64,000 nucleotides of DNA, from assembly GCA_018970545.1 (NCBI GenBank), contig JAGWWC010000001.1, positions 62,001 through 126,000 on the forward strand. The letters are read 5' to 3'. Position 1 is the first letter of the stretch; every line of letters starts with the position of its first letter. The notes under the pieces are model-generated. The model searched no databases. It was not told the DNA's origin and saw only the letters and a list, made by a program, of their open reading frames with translations. The stretch comes from Betaproteobacteria bacterium (GTDB lineage: Bacteria > Pseudomonadota > Gammaproteobacteria > Burkholderiales > Burkholderiaceae_A). Positions 1 through 9,536 of this stretch are shown here, in pieces. The position numbers and the translations under genes are program-made.

Positions 1-233
1 CGTGATTGTGCGAGGCCTTGGACGGCCTGCCGAACAAAGTCGTAATCGATGACATCTTCAACATCATCGCGGGCCGAGGTGCTGACGTTCATGGGAACAA
101 ACAAATCAATACTGATCAGCACTCGCTGGAGGGCCTTTTTTTCAAAGTCGTGAAAGCCAATCGACGCATCGATCGCAAGATCTTGCAAAAAAATTCGTCG
201 GCAGTCCGAGAGGCGGGGGTCAAGCAGCATCAT
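1..233 (-). CDS. folB: Dihydroneopterin aldolase-like protein (FolB), C-terminus truncated by window edge
   Basis: Minus-strand reading from ATG at 233 gives MMLLDPRLSDCRRIFLQDLAIDASIGFHDFEKKALQRVLISIDLFV..., FolB-like N-terminus; start overlaps the stop of the upstream SDR gene (ATGA). Confidence 0.75.
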   Translation of the reverse strand, partial: MMLLDPRLSDCRRIFLQDLAIDASIGFHDFEKKALQRVLISIDLFVPMNVSTSARDDVEDVIDYDFVRQAVQGLAQS

Positions 234-1051
234 GATCGAATCATCATCATGACATCTCGAGGAAGTGGGCTCAGATGCTGGCCACCATCGACCAAGAGCA
301 TCGTGCCGGTCACCGCCCGGGCGCGGGCCAGCCAGACCACCGCATCGGCAATCTCATGAGGCCGGCTTGAGGCCCCCAGCGGTGTCATGGAATGGGCTTT
401 TTTAAATTCGGCTTCGGTCTGGTCGGCAGAAGGCAGGGTAATTCCGGGCGCGACCGCCACGACACGCAGCACGGGCGCCAGTGCCGCTGCACAGAGCCGT
501 GTGGCTTCCAGCAGCGCAGCTTTTGAGAGGGTATAGGAAAAAAAATCGGGATTCGGATTCACAAGTTTCTGATCCAGGAGATGAATGACTACGCCTGCGG
601 GATCGTCGTTTTTGGAGTGGCCTGCAGCAAGAAATTGATGCAGCTGTTGGGTCAACAGCACGGGCGCAATGAGGTTGGCCTGGATATGAGATTCAAGAAG
701 TGTTGCGCGGACACTCTCAGGCCGATCAAACTGAAACTGCGAGGCGTTGTTGACGATGCAGGTTAGCCGCGGGAAGCGTCCGATAACGCGATCAAAGAGC
801 TGCCCGATGGCCTGCGCTGATCCGAGATCCGACTGAAAGCACGCGGCTTCACGGCCGTTCTGTGTCAGGGCGGCGGCCAGCGACTCTGCGGCCGATTGAG
901 ATTTTCGATAATGAATGGCCACGTCCCATCCGGCTGCCGACATCGCCTCCGCGATGGCGCTTCCTACCCGAGCGGCAGCACCGGTAATCAGACAGGCAGG
1001 CCGTGCGGCCGAAGTGGATGCGGGGGAATCGCCAGGGTCAGGTGGGTGCAT
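230..1051 (-). CDS. SDR family oxidoreductase (pteridine reductase/FolM-like)
   Basis: ACLITGAAARVGSAIA Rossmann motif, NNASQF, YTLSKAA catalytic YxxxK; adjacent to folB. Confidence 0.85.
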   Translation of the reverse strand: MHPPDPGDSPASTSAARPACLITGAAARVGSAIAEAMSAAGWDVAIHYRKSQSAAESLAAALTQNGREAACFQSDLGSAQAIGQLFDRVIGRFPRLTCIVNNASQFQFDRPESVRATLLESHIQANLIAPVLLTQQLHQFLAAGHSKNDDPAGVVIHLLDQKLVNPNPDFFSYTLSKAALLEATRLCAAALAPVLRVVAVAPGITLPSADQTEAEFKKAHSMTPLGASSRPHEIADAVVWLARARAVTGTMLLVDGGQHLSPLPRDVMMMIRS

Positions 1052-1084
1052 GGCCTGAAGTTTAGCTTTGATACCCTGAGGGGC

Positions 1085-2305
1085 ATGGATGAGCTGTCAT
1101 TGCGGATTCGCGCCCGGATCGATCAGTCGGGCGGCTGGATTGGGTTTGATGAATTCATGCACCTGGCGCTGTATTGCCCTCAGCTGGGCTATTACTGTGG
1201 TGGGGGCAGGCCGTTTCCCTCGCATCAATCGGTAGCCGACGGAGATTTTGTGACAGCACCCATGCTGGGCCCTTGGCTGGCCGAAACCATCTGGTCATGG
1301 GCCCAGCCGCTTCGGCATTTCCTGGGTGAGTCCAGCGCACATCGTGAGCCCTTGCGCATCAGGGAGTTTGGCGGCGGCCGGGGTGATTTGGCAGCAGGCC
1401 TACGCGCCGCCGCAAATGATGGCGCGATCGAGATTGAAATGGTGGAGCCCAGCGCCGACCTGCAACAGCTCCAGCAACAACTCATGGCCGAGGACGATCC
1501 CATTCAGTGGCTCAAAAGCCCCCAAGCGGGATTTTCAGGCCTCGTGGTGGCCAACGAAGTCTTGGATGCCATGCCGGTGAAGTGTTTTGAGTGGGCTGGC
1601 GAGGGTCAGGTGTCGGAGTGGGGAATCAGTCTTGATTCGCGGTCCGCAGCCGATCGTCCACAACGATCAGGCTTTGTCTGGGCGAGACGCGATGCTGGGC
1701 CAGCACTTCGGCGTGCGGTGATGGATCGGCAGGCCGCAGCGAAGCGGCGCGGCCTGCCCTGGGATCTTGGCCATTGTGGTGAATGGGCGCCTTGGGTTGG
1801 CCCATGGCTGCGTTCTTTGTTTGATTCGATGGATTGCGGTGCGGTTCTGCTGCTTGACTATGGATTTGGCCGCGCTGAGTTGGATCAGCCGGGCCGATCG
1901 GCGGGCACGCTGTGTGCCCACTGGCATCATCGTCGGATTGACCATCGCGATGAGCTTCTGATGCGTATCGGACAGCAGGATCTCACCGCCCATGTTGACT
2001 TCACTCAAGTGGCGGCCGAGGCACGGGAGGCGGGCTTTCAAGTCTCTGGATTTGTCACCCAAGGCCGTTTTTTGTTGAATTCTGGAATCCTGCAGCGCCT
2101 AGAGCCCGCGCTGCAGAGTCTGACAAAGCCGATCGAACAAGCACGTCTTTTGCAACAACTGCAGATGCTGGTGTCGGAGGCCGAGATGGGCGAGGTGTTT
2201 AAGGTCCTGCTACTGACCAAAGGCCTTGAAGAGAAAATTCTCTCTGGCCTGATTGAGCCCTCTTTTGTGGAGAGCGATCGGCTGGCCGACCTTTTTTCTG
2301 GCTGA
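1085..2305 (+). CDS. Class I SAM-dependent methyltransferase of the COG1565/MidA (NDUFAF7) family
   Basis: REFGGGRGDLAAGL, VVANEVLDAMPV, LLLDYGFGRAE motifs; internal ATG at 1085 preferred over ORF start at 896, which overlaps the divergent SDR gene. Confidence 0.85.
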   Translation: MDELSLRIRARIDQSGGWIGFDEFMHLALYCPQLGYYCGGGRPFPSHQSVADGDFVTAPMLGPWLAETIWSWAQPLRHFLGESSAHREPLRIREFGGGRGDLAAGLRAAANDGAIEIEMVEPSADLQQLQQQLMAEDDPIQWLKSPQAGFSGLVVANEVLDAMPVKCFEWAGEGQVSEWGISLDSRSAADRPQRSGFVWARRDAGPALRRAVMDRQAAAKRRGLPWDLGHCGEWAPWVGPWLRSLFDSMDCGAVLLLDYGFGRAELDQPGRSAGTLCAHWHHRRIDHRDELLMRIGQQDLTAHVDFTQVAAEAREAGFQVSGFVTQGRFLLNSGILQRLEPALQSLTKPIEQARLLQQLQMLVSEAEMGEVFKVLLLTKGLEEKILSGLIEPSFVESDRLADLFSG

Positions 2306-2315
2306 GCAGGAGTCG

Positions 2316-3677
2316 CTAACGGATACCGCGCAAGTCAGGATGAGATCGGAGCACCTCGCGCCGCGCCTGGCGGGCAGCATCGGCAACGGATTTCCCAGCC
2401 TGTTGCGCCTGCTCAACGGCATGAGCAATGTGCTGATGGGCCGTCGCTTCGCCGAGGCAGTCCGCATAAGACTTCAGGCGCTCAACCTGCTGGTGTGAGA
2501 GATTGCTCACGATGCGCATGCAATCCAGAAGCAGCGCAAATCGTTGTGGCCGGCGTTCGGCATCAGTCTGCCCGAGCCACTGCAGTAGCGCATCAAGTGC
2601 CTCTGCAGAGCGAGGGGCAATCAGTGACGCGAGATGATCCGGCGTCGATGCGTGTCGAAGCAAAAGCTCAGCAAGCTCAAGGCAGGCCCGCGGCGCTTTG
2701 AATAAGTGCAAAGGCAGGGGCCTTGCCCCAGCATTGAGGATGAGCAGCGCAAAGCGGGTCTCAAGGGGCGCAGAGTTGGCGGCGGCCTGATCGAGCTGCT
2801 GCTGCGCGGACACCGATGGAGCGGGCATGCCGCCCGCCAGAACAGACCAGGCTCCGGTATGCACCAAGACCTCCAGCATGCGCGAAGGCCGTGACTCCAT
2901 CAGGCCCCTGGCAATTTCCTGCCAGACTCGCTCAGCAACAAGTGCCCGGGCCTCTTGAAGCGACACAATCTTTTGGCAAAGCGACAGCGTGGCTTGTGCA
3001 ACTGAGAAGTCGGGCCAACGCGCAGCAAATCGCGCCAGGCGCAAAAGCCGGACTGGATCTTCGGAAAATGCCGGTCCCACATGACGCAGACACCTCGATA
3101 CGATGTCTTGCTGGCCCCCAGAAGGATCAATGACTTCGCCGGTGCGGCTCACGGCAATGGCATTGATGGTGAGATCACGGCGCATCAAATCCTGCGTCAA
3201 CGTTACCGAGGGGTCTGCCTGAAAACTGAATCCTTTATAGCCGCTGCCGGTCTTGCGCTCAGTGCGGGCGAGCGCGAACTCCTCGTGCGTTACTGGGTGA
3301 AGAAAAACCGGAAAGTCTTTGCCCACAGGCATAAAGCCGGCATTGAGCATGGCTTCTACAGTGCTTCCGACCACAACGTAATCACGATCACTGTTTGGGT
3401 GGCCAAGCAGCGCATCACGCACCGCACCGCCCACACAAAAAACCTCAACCGATTCAGGCAGTTTTGCCCGAATCGGATCGGCCTGATTGAGGCGATCAAT
3501 CAGGGCCCGCAGGCGGGTTGGGGCATCCTGGCGCAGGCGCGAACCCTCAGGTTTTTGCCCGTCGATTCGCCAGCCGGGCGCGAGGTGTCTCGTTGCCCAA
3601 ATAGGTGGGCACGACCGAGTGAATCGATTGCGGATTGGGAATGCCGAGTTCAGCCGCCATTGGGCCGCTGCCCACAT
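2316..3677 (-). CDS. cca: Multifunctional CCA tRNA nucleotidyltransferase
   Basis: VFCVGGAVRDALLGHPNSDRDYVVVG, RRDLTINAIA, EDPVRLLRLARFAAR; true start uncertain (probably near 3540; ORF start overlaps the neighbour by 131 nt). Confidence 0.9.
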   Translation of the reverse strand: MWAAAQWRLNSAFPIRNRFTRSCPPIWATRHLAPGWRIDGQKPEGSRLRQDAPTRLRALIDRLNQADPIRAKLPESVEVFCVGGAVRDALLGHPNSDRDYVVVGSTVEAMLNAGFMPVGKDFPVFLHPVTHEEFALARTERKTGSGYKGFSFQADPSVTLTQDLMRRDLTINAIAVSRTGEVIDPSGGQQDIVSRCLRHVGPAFSEDPVRLLRLARFAARWPDFSVAQATLSLCQKIVSLQEARALVAERVWQEIARGLMESRPSRMLEVLVHTGAWSVLAGGMPAPSVSAQQQLDQAAANSAPLETRFALLILNAGARPLPLHLFKAPRACLELAELLLRHASTPDHLASLIAPRSAEALDALLQWLGQTDAERRPQRFALLLDCMRIVSNLSHQQVERLKSYADCLGEATAHQHIAHAVEQAQQAGKSVADAARQARREVLRSHPDLRGIR

Positions 3678-4509
3678 TCGGTACGCTGGCCGAGGCGAGG
3701 TTATCTCGCGACATCAAAGGCTTTCCGGGCAGGTTCTCCATGATCCAAGCCTGCACCCAAGCGGCACCATCAGGAAGCGGAATGATCGGCCGCGGACATC
3801 CTGCGTAAACGCCGGCCCAGTGCACAAGTTCATACAGAGTGAGCACCTCGGGGCCGATGCATTCATACAGCTTGCCCGCGGTTGTGGGCTGGTCGAGGCA
3901 GTTGGCGATCGCCGAGGCAAGATCCTCGACTGCGATCGGTTGAAACCGGGCATGAGGCGTGGCCAGCGGAATCACCGGCAGAATCTTTTGCATACGACCG
4001 AACAGGTTCATGAATTGATCTTCGGGGCCAAATACGACAGAGGGCCGCAAAATCGTCAGCTGCAGGGATTGGTTGGCCCGCAGGGCCGCCTCACCGGCAG
4101 CCTTTGAGCGCAGATACATCGACGGCGCCTGATCAGCTGCGCCGATCGCACTGACGTGAATCAGTCGGGAAATTTTTCGTCGATTCATACATCGCGCGAT
4201 CCGTGCAGGCAGCTTGACATGGGCGGAATCAAAGTCGGGCCCCCAGGGCCGGCCTGTTTTGCTGTGAAGCACGCCCACCAGATTGATGACTGCATCGGCG
4301 TTTTCCAAGGCTTCGTAAAGCGAGGCCTCCTCGTTGGGATTGGCCTCTACAATTTCGATTCTGGGCAGCGGCCAAAGGGCCCGTGCACGCTCCCGATGGC
4401 GGGTGATGATCCGCACGGATTTGTTGCGCGAGATGAGCGTGGCGGCGAGGGCCCGGCCAATGAAGCCGGCGCCACCCACAATCACAACATCTGCGTGCAA
4501 AAGCGACAT
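3547..4509 (-). CDS. Complex I NDUFA9 subunit family / NAD(P)H-binding protein
   Basis: VIVGGAGFIGRALAATL, INLVGVLHSKTG, STLRPSVVFGPEDQFMNLF-like motifs. Confidence 0.85.
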   Translation of the reverse strand: MSLLHADVVIVGGAGFIGRALAATLISRNKSVRIITRHRERARALWPLPRIEIVEANPNEEASLYEALENADAVINLVGVLHSKTGRPWGPDFDSAHVKLPARIARCMNRRKISRLIHVSAIGAADQAPSMYLRSKAAGEAALRANQSLQLTILRPSVVFGPEDQFMNLFGRMQKILPVIPLATPHARFQPIAVEDLASAIANCLDQPTTAGKLYECIGPEVLTLYELVHWAGVYAGCPRPIIPLPDGAAWVQAWIMENLPGKPLMSRDNLASASVPNVGSGPMAAELGIPNPQSIHSVVPTYLGNETPRARLANRRAKT

Positions 4510-4547
4510 CGAAAGATCCTCAGTAAAGGTGGAGGCAATGGCACCGG

Positions 4548-6485
4548 CTAGGATGACTCTGCTGGCGCCACATCTCCGAGGAGGCGCCGGAGCGAGGGAA
4601 CCGTCCCGCCATTATGAACCGCGTGATACAGCACCGCATTGGCCAGCACCCGTTTCACATAATCCCGGGTCTCAGGAAAGGGTATGGATTCCGCAAATGC
4701 CGCACCGTCGATACGGCGCGGCAGGGCGGCGCGCCAATTGACGGCCCGTGAGGGGCCGGCGTTATAGGCCGCTGAGGCCAGTAGCGCCGAACCCCCGAAA
4801 CGATCTTGCAGCTGGCGCATGTAGGTGGTTCCCAGTTTTACGTTGAGCTCGATATCGGTCAGGGCCAGAGGCCGCGCACCACCGAGCCCAGCTTCTTTGG
4901 CCAGCATTTTTCCAGTTGCCGGCATGATTTGCATCAGCCCTGTCGCCCCCACGGATGACTTGATATCGGGAATGAACCGTGATTCTTGTCGGATAAGGCC
5001 GAGCACCCACCACGGATCAAGCGATTTTTGTTGGGCGGCGGGCAGCACCTTTTCTTTAAACAGTGCCGGATAACGCAGTGAAAAATCATGTTCCTGCTGG
5101 GTCCGATCCGCCGCAGCAATCATGCGGTCATAAAAGCCTGCTCGGCGCGCGTGCTCTGCTGCACGAATCAGTTCGGCATCACTTCTTTGACGCATGGCTG
5201 CGCCCCACTCCAGCACCGCCTCGGCCCGCATGCCCGCACGAACCAGGGCATAACTGCGCTGAATGGCCGGATCGCGATCTAATTTTTTTTGTTCTTCGGT
5301 GGTGAGCGAGACTTCGAGTCGTGCAGGAAGTCGCACTGCGGCGCCCAGCAGCTCTTGGGCGAGTAGCCCATAAAAGCCAAATTCGTCGCGTAGATCACGC
5401 AATATTTCTTCAGCCTGCTCGCGCTGCTGGGCCTGCAACAGGGCCATGGCGCGCCAGTATTGCCAAGTGGCCTCGTTGCGCATCGGTGATCGCATCGCCG
5501 CGATGATTTCCAAAAGCTTGGGCCAGGCGGAGCGCCGAATGGCTTCACGGGCGGCGGTGGCCAGCGCATCATCAGGCTGATCGCGCAGGCTTGCCCAGCC
5601 CTCCAGCATCATTGGCCAAGCGTTGGCATGACTTCGACGCCAGATGGCAGCCCCAACTGCAAAGGCACCGTAGTCGGCCTGCTCATGGCTGAGTTCTTTT
5701 TTGTGTTTCTGATAAAGCGGCAGAGATCCGAGACTATCAACCCGCGAGACCCGCAGCACGTGGCCGAGCGCGGCCTCGGTTGCGATTGGGTCTGGCCCCC
5801 GCACGCTGGTCTCATGCGATTTGGCGTGGGAGCGCAAGACCTCCATCATGCGATGGTGGCTTGCATCGCTGCCACTTTGCGCTGCCCAGCGGGCGCGCTG
5901 CCGCAGGTAGCCGATGGCGACCCGTTCATTTTTGGCCAGATCAGCAATCAGGGCGAGGCAGCCATCCAACATCTCCTGGCCGACGGCAAGCGGTGCCGCC
6001 TCGGTTTTTGGACCAGAAGATTCTGTCGTCGGTAGGCTCAGCTTGGCCCGAGCGCACTGGATGTTTGGGCTGGTGACCTGTGGCGGGAGCGTTTCCAAAG
6101 CAGAAGCCACATCGGCCCACAGATTTTTGGTGACCAATGCGGCAATCCAATCCCGCTGTGCATGCTCGCGCAGTGGATGCTGGGGGTGGCGTGCGATAAA
6201 GGCCTGGACATTGGCACGCATTGTTTTTGCGTCCGAACTTGGGATGCCAATCAATAGCTTCAGTCGCCAATAATCTGGCCACGCAGCAAGGAGGTGGCCT
6301 TGGCTTTTTGCCATCAGTCGATCGAGTTCTGCGAGTTTTCCTTTGGCAAATGCATCTTTGGCCGCAACAATGACCGCAGCAGGGGATTCCGCGGGCACTG
6401 AGGACTTTGCTGAGAACGCCGATGGACTGGCAAGCGTCACGAGCATCATCGCTGCGCAGCAAAACAAAGGGCTTCCCCTAGGCAT
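4548..6485 (-). CDS. slt: Soluble lytic murein transglycosylase
   Basis: SLT domain GLIRQESRFIPDIKSSVGATGLMQIMPATG and YNAGPSRAVNWR; start at 6485 (MPRGSPLFCCAAMMLVTLASPSAFS signal peptide) preferred over 6551. Confidence 0.88.
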   Translation of the reverse strand: MPRGSPLFCCAAMMLVTLASPSAFSAKSSVPAESPAAVIVAAKDAFAKGKLAELDRLMAKSQGHLLAAWPDYWRLKLLIGIPSSDAKTMRANVQAFIARHPQHPLREHAQRDWIAALVTKNLWADVASALETLPPQVTSPNIQCARAKLSLPTTESSGPKTEAAPLAVGQEMLDGCLALIADLAKNERVAIGYLRQRARWAAQSGSDASHHRMMEVLRSHAKSHETSVRGPDPIATEAALGHVLRVSRVDSLGSLPLYQKHKKELSHEQADYGAFAVGAAIWRRSHANAWPMMLEGWASLRDQPDDALATAAREAIRRSAWPKLLEIIAAMRSPMRNEATWQYWRAMALLQAQQREQAEEILRDLRDEFGFYGLLAQELLGAAVRLPARLEVSLTTEEQKKLDRDPAIQRSYALVRAGMRAEAVLEWGAAMRQRSDAELIRAAEHARRAGFYDRMIAAADRTQQEHDFSLRYPALFKEKVLPAAQQKSLDPWWVLGLIRQESRFIPDIKSSVGATGLMQIMPATGKMLAKEAGLGGARPLALTDIELNVKLGTTYMRQLQDRFGGSALLASAAYNAGPSRAVNWRAALPRRIDGAAFAESIPFPETRDYVKRVLANAVLYHAVHNGGTVPSLRRLLGDVAPAESS

Positions 6486-6531
6486 TCGGATGGGTTTGGT
6501 GTAATTCACAGAGAGTAAATTTAACCCTGAA

Positions 6532-7119
6532 ATGTCAAGAATCCTATCCATGCAGAAAGACCCGCTTCGCCGCCGACTTTTGGATCAGCGCGCGGCGCTT
6601 GCTCAAGAGGACCGGCGCGTTGCTGAAAAGGCAATCGCAGACACCTTATCGGCCAAGGCGGTCACGCAGGGCTGGTCGCGCATTGCGGTGTTTTTGCCCT
6701 GGCGTGGAGAGCCGGATCTGATGTCGATGTGGAAGGCCTGGCATGCCCGCGGCATGCAGCTCGCCTTGCCGGTTGTGGTGAGCCGAGATGCGCCTTTGAT
6801 CATGCAGCTTTGGCAGCCCGGCGCTTCCATGGTCAGAGATGTCATGGGCCTGCAGGTGCCGCAAGGCACTCAGAGTCTGGACTGTGACACTTGGTTGGTG
6901 CCGTGTGTGGGAATTGATCGCATGGGTGGCCGGCTGGGGGCGGGCGCCGGACTTTACGATCGCACCATCGCGGCAACGCCCACGCCATGGCCGCGTTTGG
7001 TGGGCATTTGCTTTGATCATGCCTTGCATGATGAGGTCTTCACCGAGCCCCACGATCTGCGGCTCGATGCTTGCGTGACCGAGTCGGGCTGGCGCGATTT
7101 TATGAGCCGATCAGCTTAA
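6532..7119 (+). CDS. 5-formyltetrahydrofolate cyclo-ligase
   Basis: DPLRRRLLDQRAAL, LPWRGEPDLMSMW, RMGGRLGAGAGLYDRTIA (GxGxGxYD signature); alternative start at 6550. Confidence 0.9.
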   Translation: MSRILSMQKDPLRRRLLDQRAALAQEDRRVAEKAIADTLSAKAVTQGWSRIAVFLPWRGEPDLMSMWKAWHARGMQLALPVVVSRDAPLIMQLWQPGASMVRDVMGLQVPQGTQSLDCDTWLVPCVGIDRMGGRLGAGAGLYDRTIAATPTPWPRLVGICFDHALHDEVFTEPHDLRLDACVTESGWRDFMSRSA

Positions 7120-7942
7120 GGTTCCGAAGAATCGCAAGCGTTGGCTCGGCCCGGTTCATGGTGTAGAAGTGAAGGCCGGACACCCCGGCGGTGAGCAGCT
7201 GATCGCAGAGATCGGTGATCACGGCCTCACCGAACGCCGTGATGGACGCCGAGTCATCGCCAAACCCGGCCAGCCGTTGACGGATCCAACGTGGAATCTC
7301 TGCCCCGCAGGCATCCGAGAATCTTGCAAGCTGAGAGAAGTTGGTGATCGGCATGATCCCGGGAATGATGGGCACATCGACGCCAAGCGCGTACACATCA
7401 TCAACAAATCGGAAATAGGCATCCGAATTGAAAAAATATTGAGTGATGGCACCGTCGGCACCCGCCCGGATTTTTTCGACAAAAAATCGCAAGTCGTCTT
7501 CTGCGCTTTTCGCCTGTGGGTGAATCTCGGGATAGGCCGCCACCTCAACATGAAAGGATGACGGGGCCTGTGACCGAATGAATCGGACCAGGTCGCTCGC
7601 GTGCTGGAACTCACCGCCCTGGCCGTAGCCGGAAGGCAGGTCCCCGCGCAGGGCCACGAGGCGTGAAATCTTCATCTCGGCGTACAGATCCAGCAGTTCC
7701 CGCATCTGCGCCGCGGTGGCACCGATGCAAGAAATGTGAGGCGCTACCGAGGGGAAGAGCCCCAGCATTTGGCGAACGGTTTCGAGTGAGCCCTCCCGTG
7801 TCGACCCCCCCGCGCCATAGGTCACCGAGACATAGTCGGGACGCACGGCGCGAAGGTCTTCCGCAGTCGATGCGAGCCGCTGCCGAGCCTCGAGCGTTTT
7901 CGGTGGAAAAAACTCAAGGCTCAGGCCTGGCTTTTCTGCCAT
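7100..7942 (-). CDS. metF: Methylenetetrahydrofolate reductase
   Basis: LSLEFFPPKT, VSVTYGAGGSTREGSLE, ITQYFFNSDAYFRFVDD, GLHFYTMNR. Confidence 0.95.
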   Translation of the reverse strand: MAEKPGLSLEFFPPKTLEARQRLASTAEDLRAVRPDYVSVTYGAGGSTREGSLETVRQMLGLFPSVAPHISCIGATAAQMRELLDLYAEMKISRLVALRGDLPSGYGQGGEFQHASDLVRFIRSQAPSSFHVEVAAYPEIHPQAKSAEDDLRFFVEKIRAGADGAITQYFFNSDAYFRFVDDVYALGVDVPIIPGIMPITNFSQLARFSDACGAEIPRWIRQRLAGFGDDSASITAFGEAVITDLCDQLLTAGVSGLHFYTMNRAEPTLAILRNLKLIGS

Positions 7943-7956
7943 TGCCTGAGCTCCGA

Positions 7957-9387
7957 TTAGTAGCGGTAGGCTTCGGGCTTAAACGGCCCTTCGACGGGCA
8001 CACCGATGTAGCGGGCCTGGTCATCGGAGAGCGTTGTCAGCTGCGCACCGAGTTTTTTCAGCTGAAGTCGCGCCACTTTCTCATCGAGATGTTTGGGCAG
8101 CACATAGACTTTGCCGTTTTCGTAGTAGTCCTTGTGGGTGAAAAGCTCGATCTGCGCGATGACCTGATTGGCAAAGGAGGAGCTCATGACGTAACTGGGG
8201 TGGCCTGTGCCGCAGCCCAGGTTGACCAGCCGGCCTTTCGCAAGGAGGATCAAACGCTTCCCGTCGGGAAAGATCACGTGATCGACTTGGGGCTTGATTT
8301 CCTCCCAGTCGCAGCGAGAGAGCGCGGCCACGTCAATTTCGTTATCAAAATGGCCGATGTTGCAGACAATCGATTGGTCTTTCATTTTGGCCATGTGATC
8401 GTAGGTAATCACATTTTTATTACCAGTGGCCGTCACGAAAATGTCAGCCTTGTCGGCGGCGTACTCCATGGTGACGATGCGATAGCCCTCCATCGCGGCT
8501 TGCAGCGCGCAAATGGGATCGACCTCAGTGATCCAGACCTGCGCTGAAAGCGCCCGCAGGGCCTGGGCAGAGCCTTTGCCCACATCGCCATAGCCACAGA
8601 CCACGGCGACCTTGCCGGCAATCATGACATCGGTGGCCCGCTTAATGGCGTCAACGAGTGACTCGCGGCAGCCGTAGAGATTATCGAATTTGCTTTTGGT
8701 AACGGAGTCATTGACGTTAATCGCCCGAAATGCCAAGGTGCCCTTTGCCGACATTTCTTTTAAGCGGTGTACGCCGGTGGTGGTCTCTTCAGTGACCCCG
8801 ATCACGGCACGCAGGTGACGCTCATAGAACTTTGGATCGATCGCGAGCTGACGTTTAATTGAGTTGAAAAGGCAGACCTCTTCTTCACTCTTTGGATTGC
8901 TCAGCAGCGACGGATCCTTGGCGGCATCGGTGCCGAGATGCAGCAGCAGCGTTGCATCGCCGCCATCATCCAGAATCATGTTGGTGGACTGGCCATCGGC
9001 CCACTGAAAAATTTGGTGGGTGTAGTCCCAGTACTCGTCCAGCGATTCGCCTTTGTAGGCATAGACGGGCACGCCCGCAGCAGCGATTGCCGCAGCAGCG
9101 TGATCCTGAGTTGAATAGATGTTGCACGAGGCCCAGCGAACCTCCGCGCCAAGATCCACCAGGGTCTCAATCAGCACTGCGGTCTGGATCGTCATATGCA
9201 GCGATCCTGAAATACGGGCGCCCTTGAGGGGTTTTTTGGCAGCGTATTCCTCGCGAATTGCCATGAGTCCCGGCATTTCGGTTTCGGCGATCTTGATTTC
9301 TTTTCGGCCCCAGTTGGCCAGTGAGAGATCGGCCACCTTATAGTCGGGCTGGCCACTCGAAGTAACAGGTTTTAATACAGCGCTCAT
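7957..9387 (-). CDS. ahcY: Adenosylhomocysteinase
   Basis: [35 protein letters not shown]-terminal PFKPEAYRY. Confidence 0.97.
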   Translation of the reverse strand: MSAVLKPVTSSGQPDYKVADLSLANWGRKEIKIAETEMPGLMAIREEYAAKKPLKGARISGSLHMTIQTAVLIETLVDLGAEVRWASCNIYSTQDHAAAAIAAAGVPVYAYKGESLDEYWDYTHQIFQWADGQSTNMILDDGGDATLLLHLGTDAAKDPSLLSNPKSEEEVCLFNSIKRQLAIDPKFYERHLRAVIGVTEETTTGVHRLKEMSAKGTLAFRAINVNDSVTKSKFDNLYGCRESLVDAIKRATDVMIAGKVAVVCGYGDVGKGSAQALRALSAQVWITEVDPICALQAAMEGYRIVTMEYAADKADIFVTATGNKNVITYDHMAKMKDQSIVCNIGHFDNEIDVAALSRCDWEEIKPQVDHVIFPDGKRLILLAKGRLVNLGCGTGHPSYVMSSSFANQVIAQIELFTHKDYYENGKVYVLPKHLDEKVARLQLKKLGAQLTTLSDDQARYIGVPVEGPFKPEAYRY

Positions 9388-9416
9388 CTCGCGCTCCTTT
9401 CATGGTTGTGAAGGGG

Positions 9417-9492
9417 TTCGCGAGCGCCGTTGAACAGAATCCAGCCCAAGCCTGGGAGGGCCGAAGACGGCCCCCTCGCAACGCTCCTTGAG
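9417..9492 (-). promoter_or_regulatory. S-adenosylhomocysteine (SAH) riboswitch upstream of ahcY
   Basis: Minus-strand AAGGAGCGTTGCGAGGGGGCCGTCTTCGGCCCTCCCAGGCTTGGGCTGG...TTCAACGGCGCTCGCG matches the conserved SAH riboswitch layout (GGAGCGyUGC ... CCAGGCUnGG ... AACGGCGCUCGC) directly 5' of ahcY. Confidence 0.9.
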
Positions 9493-9495
9493 CAG

Positions 9496-9527
9496 GGAGC
9501 CGAAGTTTAAATCAAAGCTTCGGCTCC
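9496..9527 (-). repeat. Perfect 10-bp inverted repeat / hairpin between metK and the SAH riboswitch (possible metK terminator)
   Basis: GGAGCCGAAG (9496-9505) and CTTCGGCTCC (9518-9527), 12-nt loop; no T-tract follows on the minus strand. Confidence 0.55.
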
Positions 9528-9536
9528 GTCACCTTC

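Noticed and set aside
6-359. 117-aa plus-strand ORF at the window edge
   Set aside because: Antisense to the folB fragment and the SDR 3' end; no recognisable motifs.
6486-6531. 6S RNA next to the 5-FCL gene (common linkage)
   Set aside because: The divergent slt/5-FCL gap is far too short to encode ssrS.
7663-8547. 294-aa plus-strand ORF
   Set aside because: Fully antisense to metF/ahcY, which are unambiguous; GC-rich codon bias produces long shadow ORFs.
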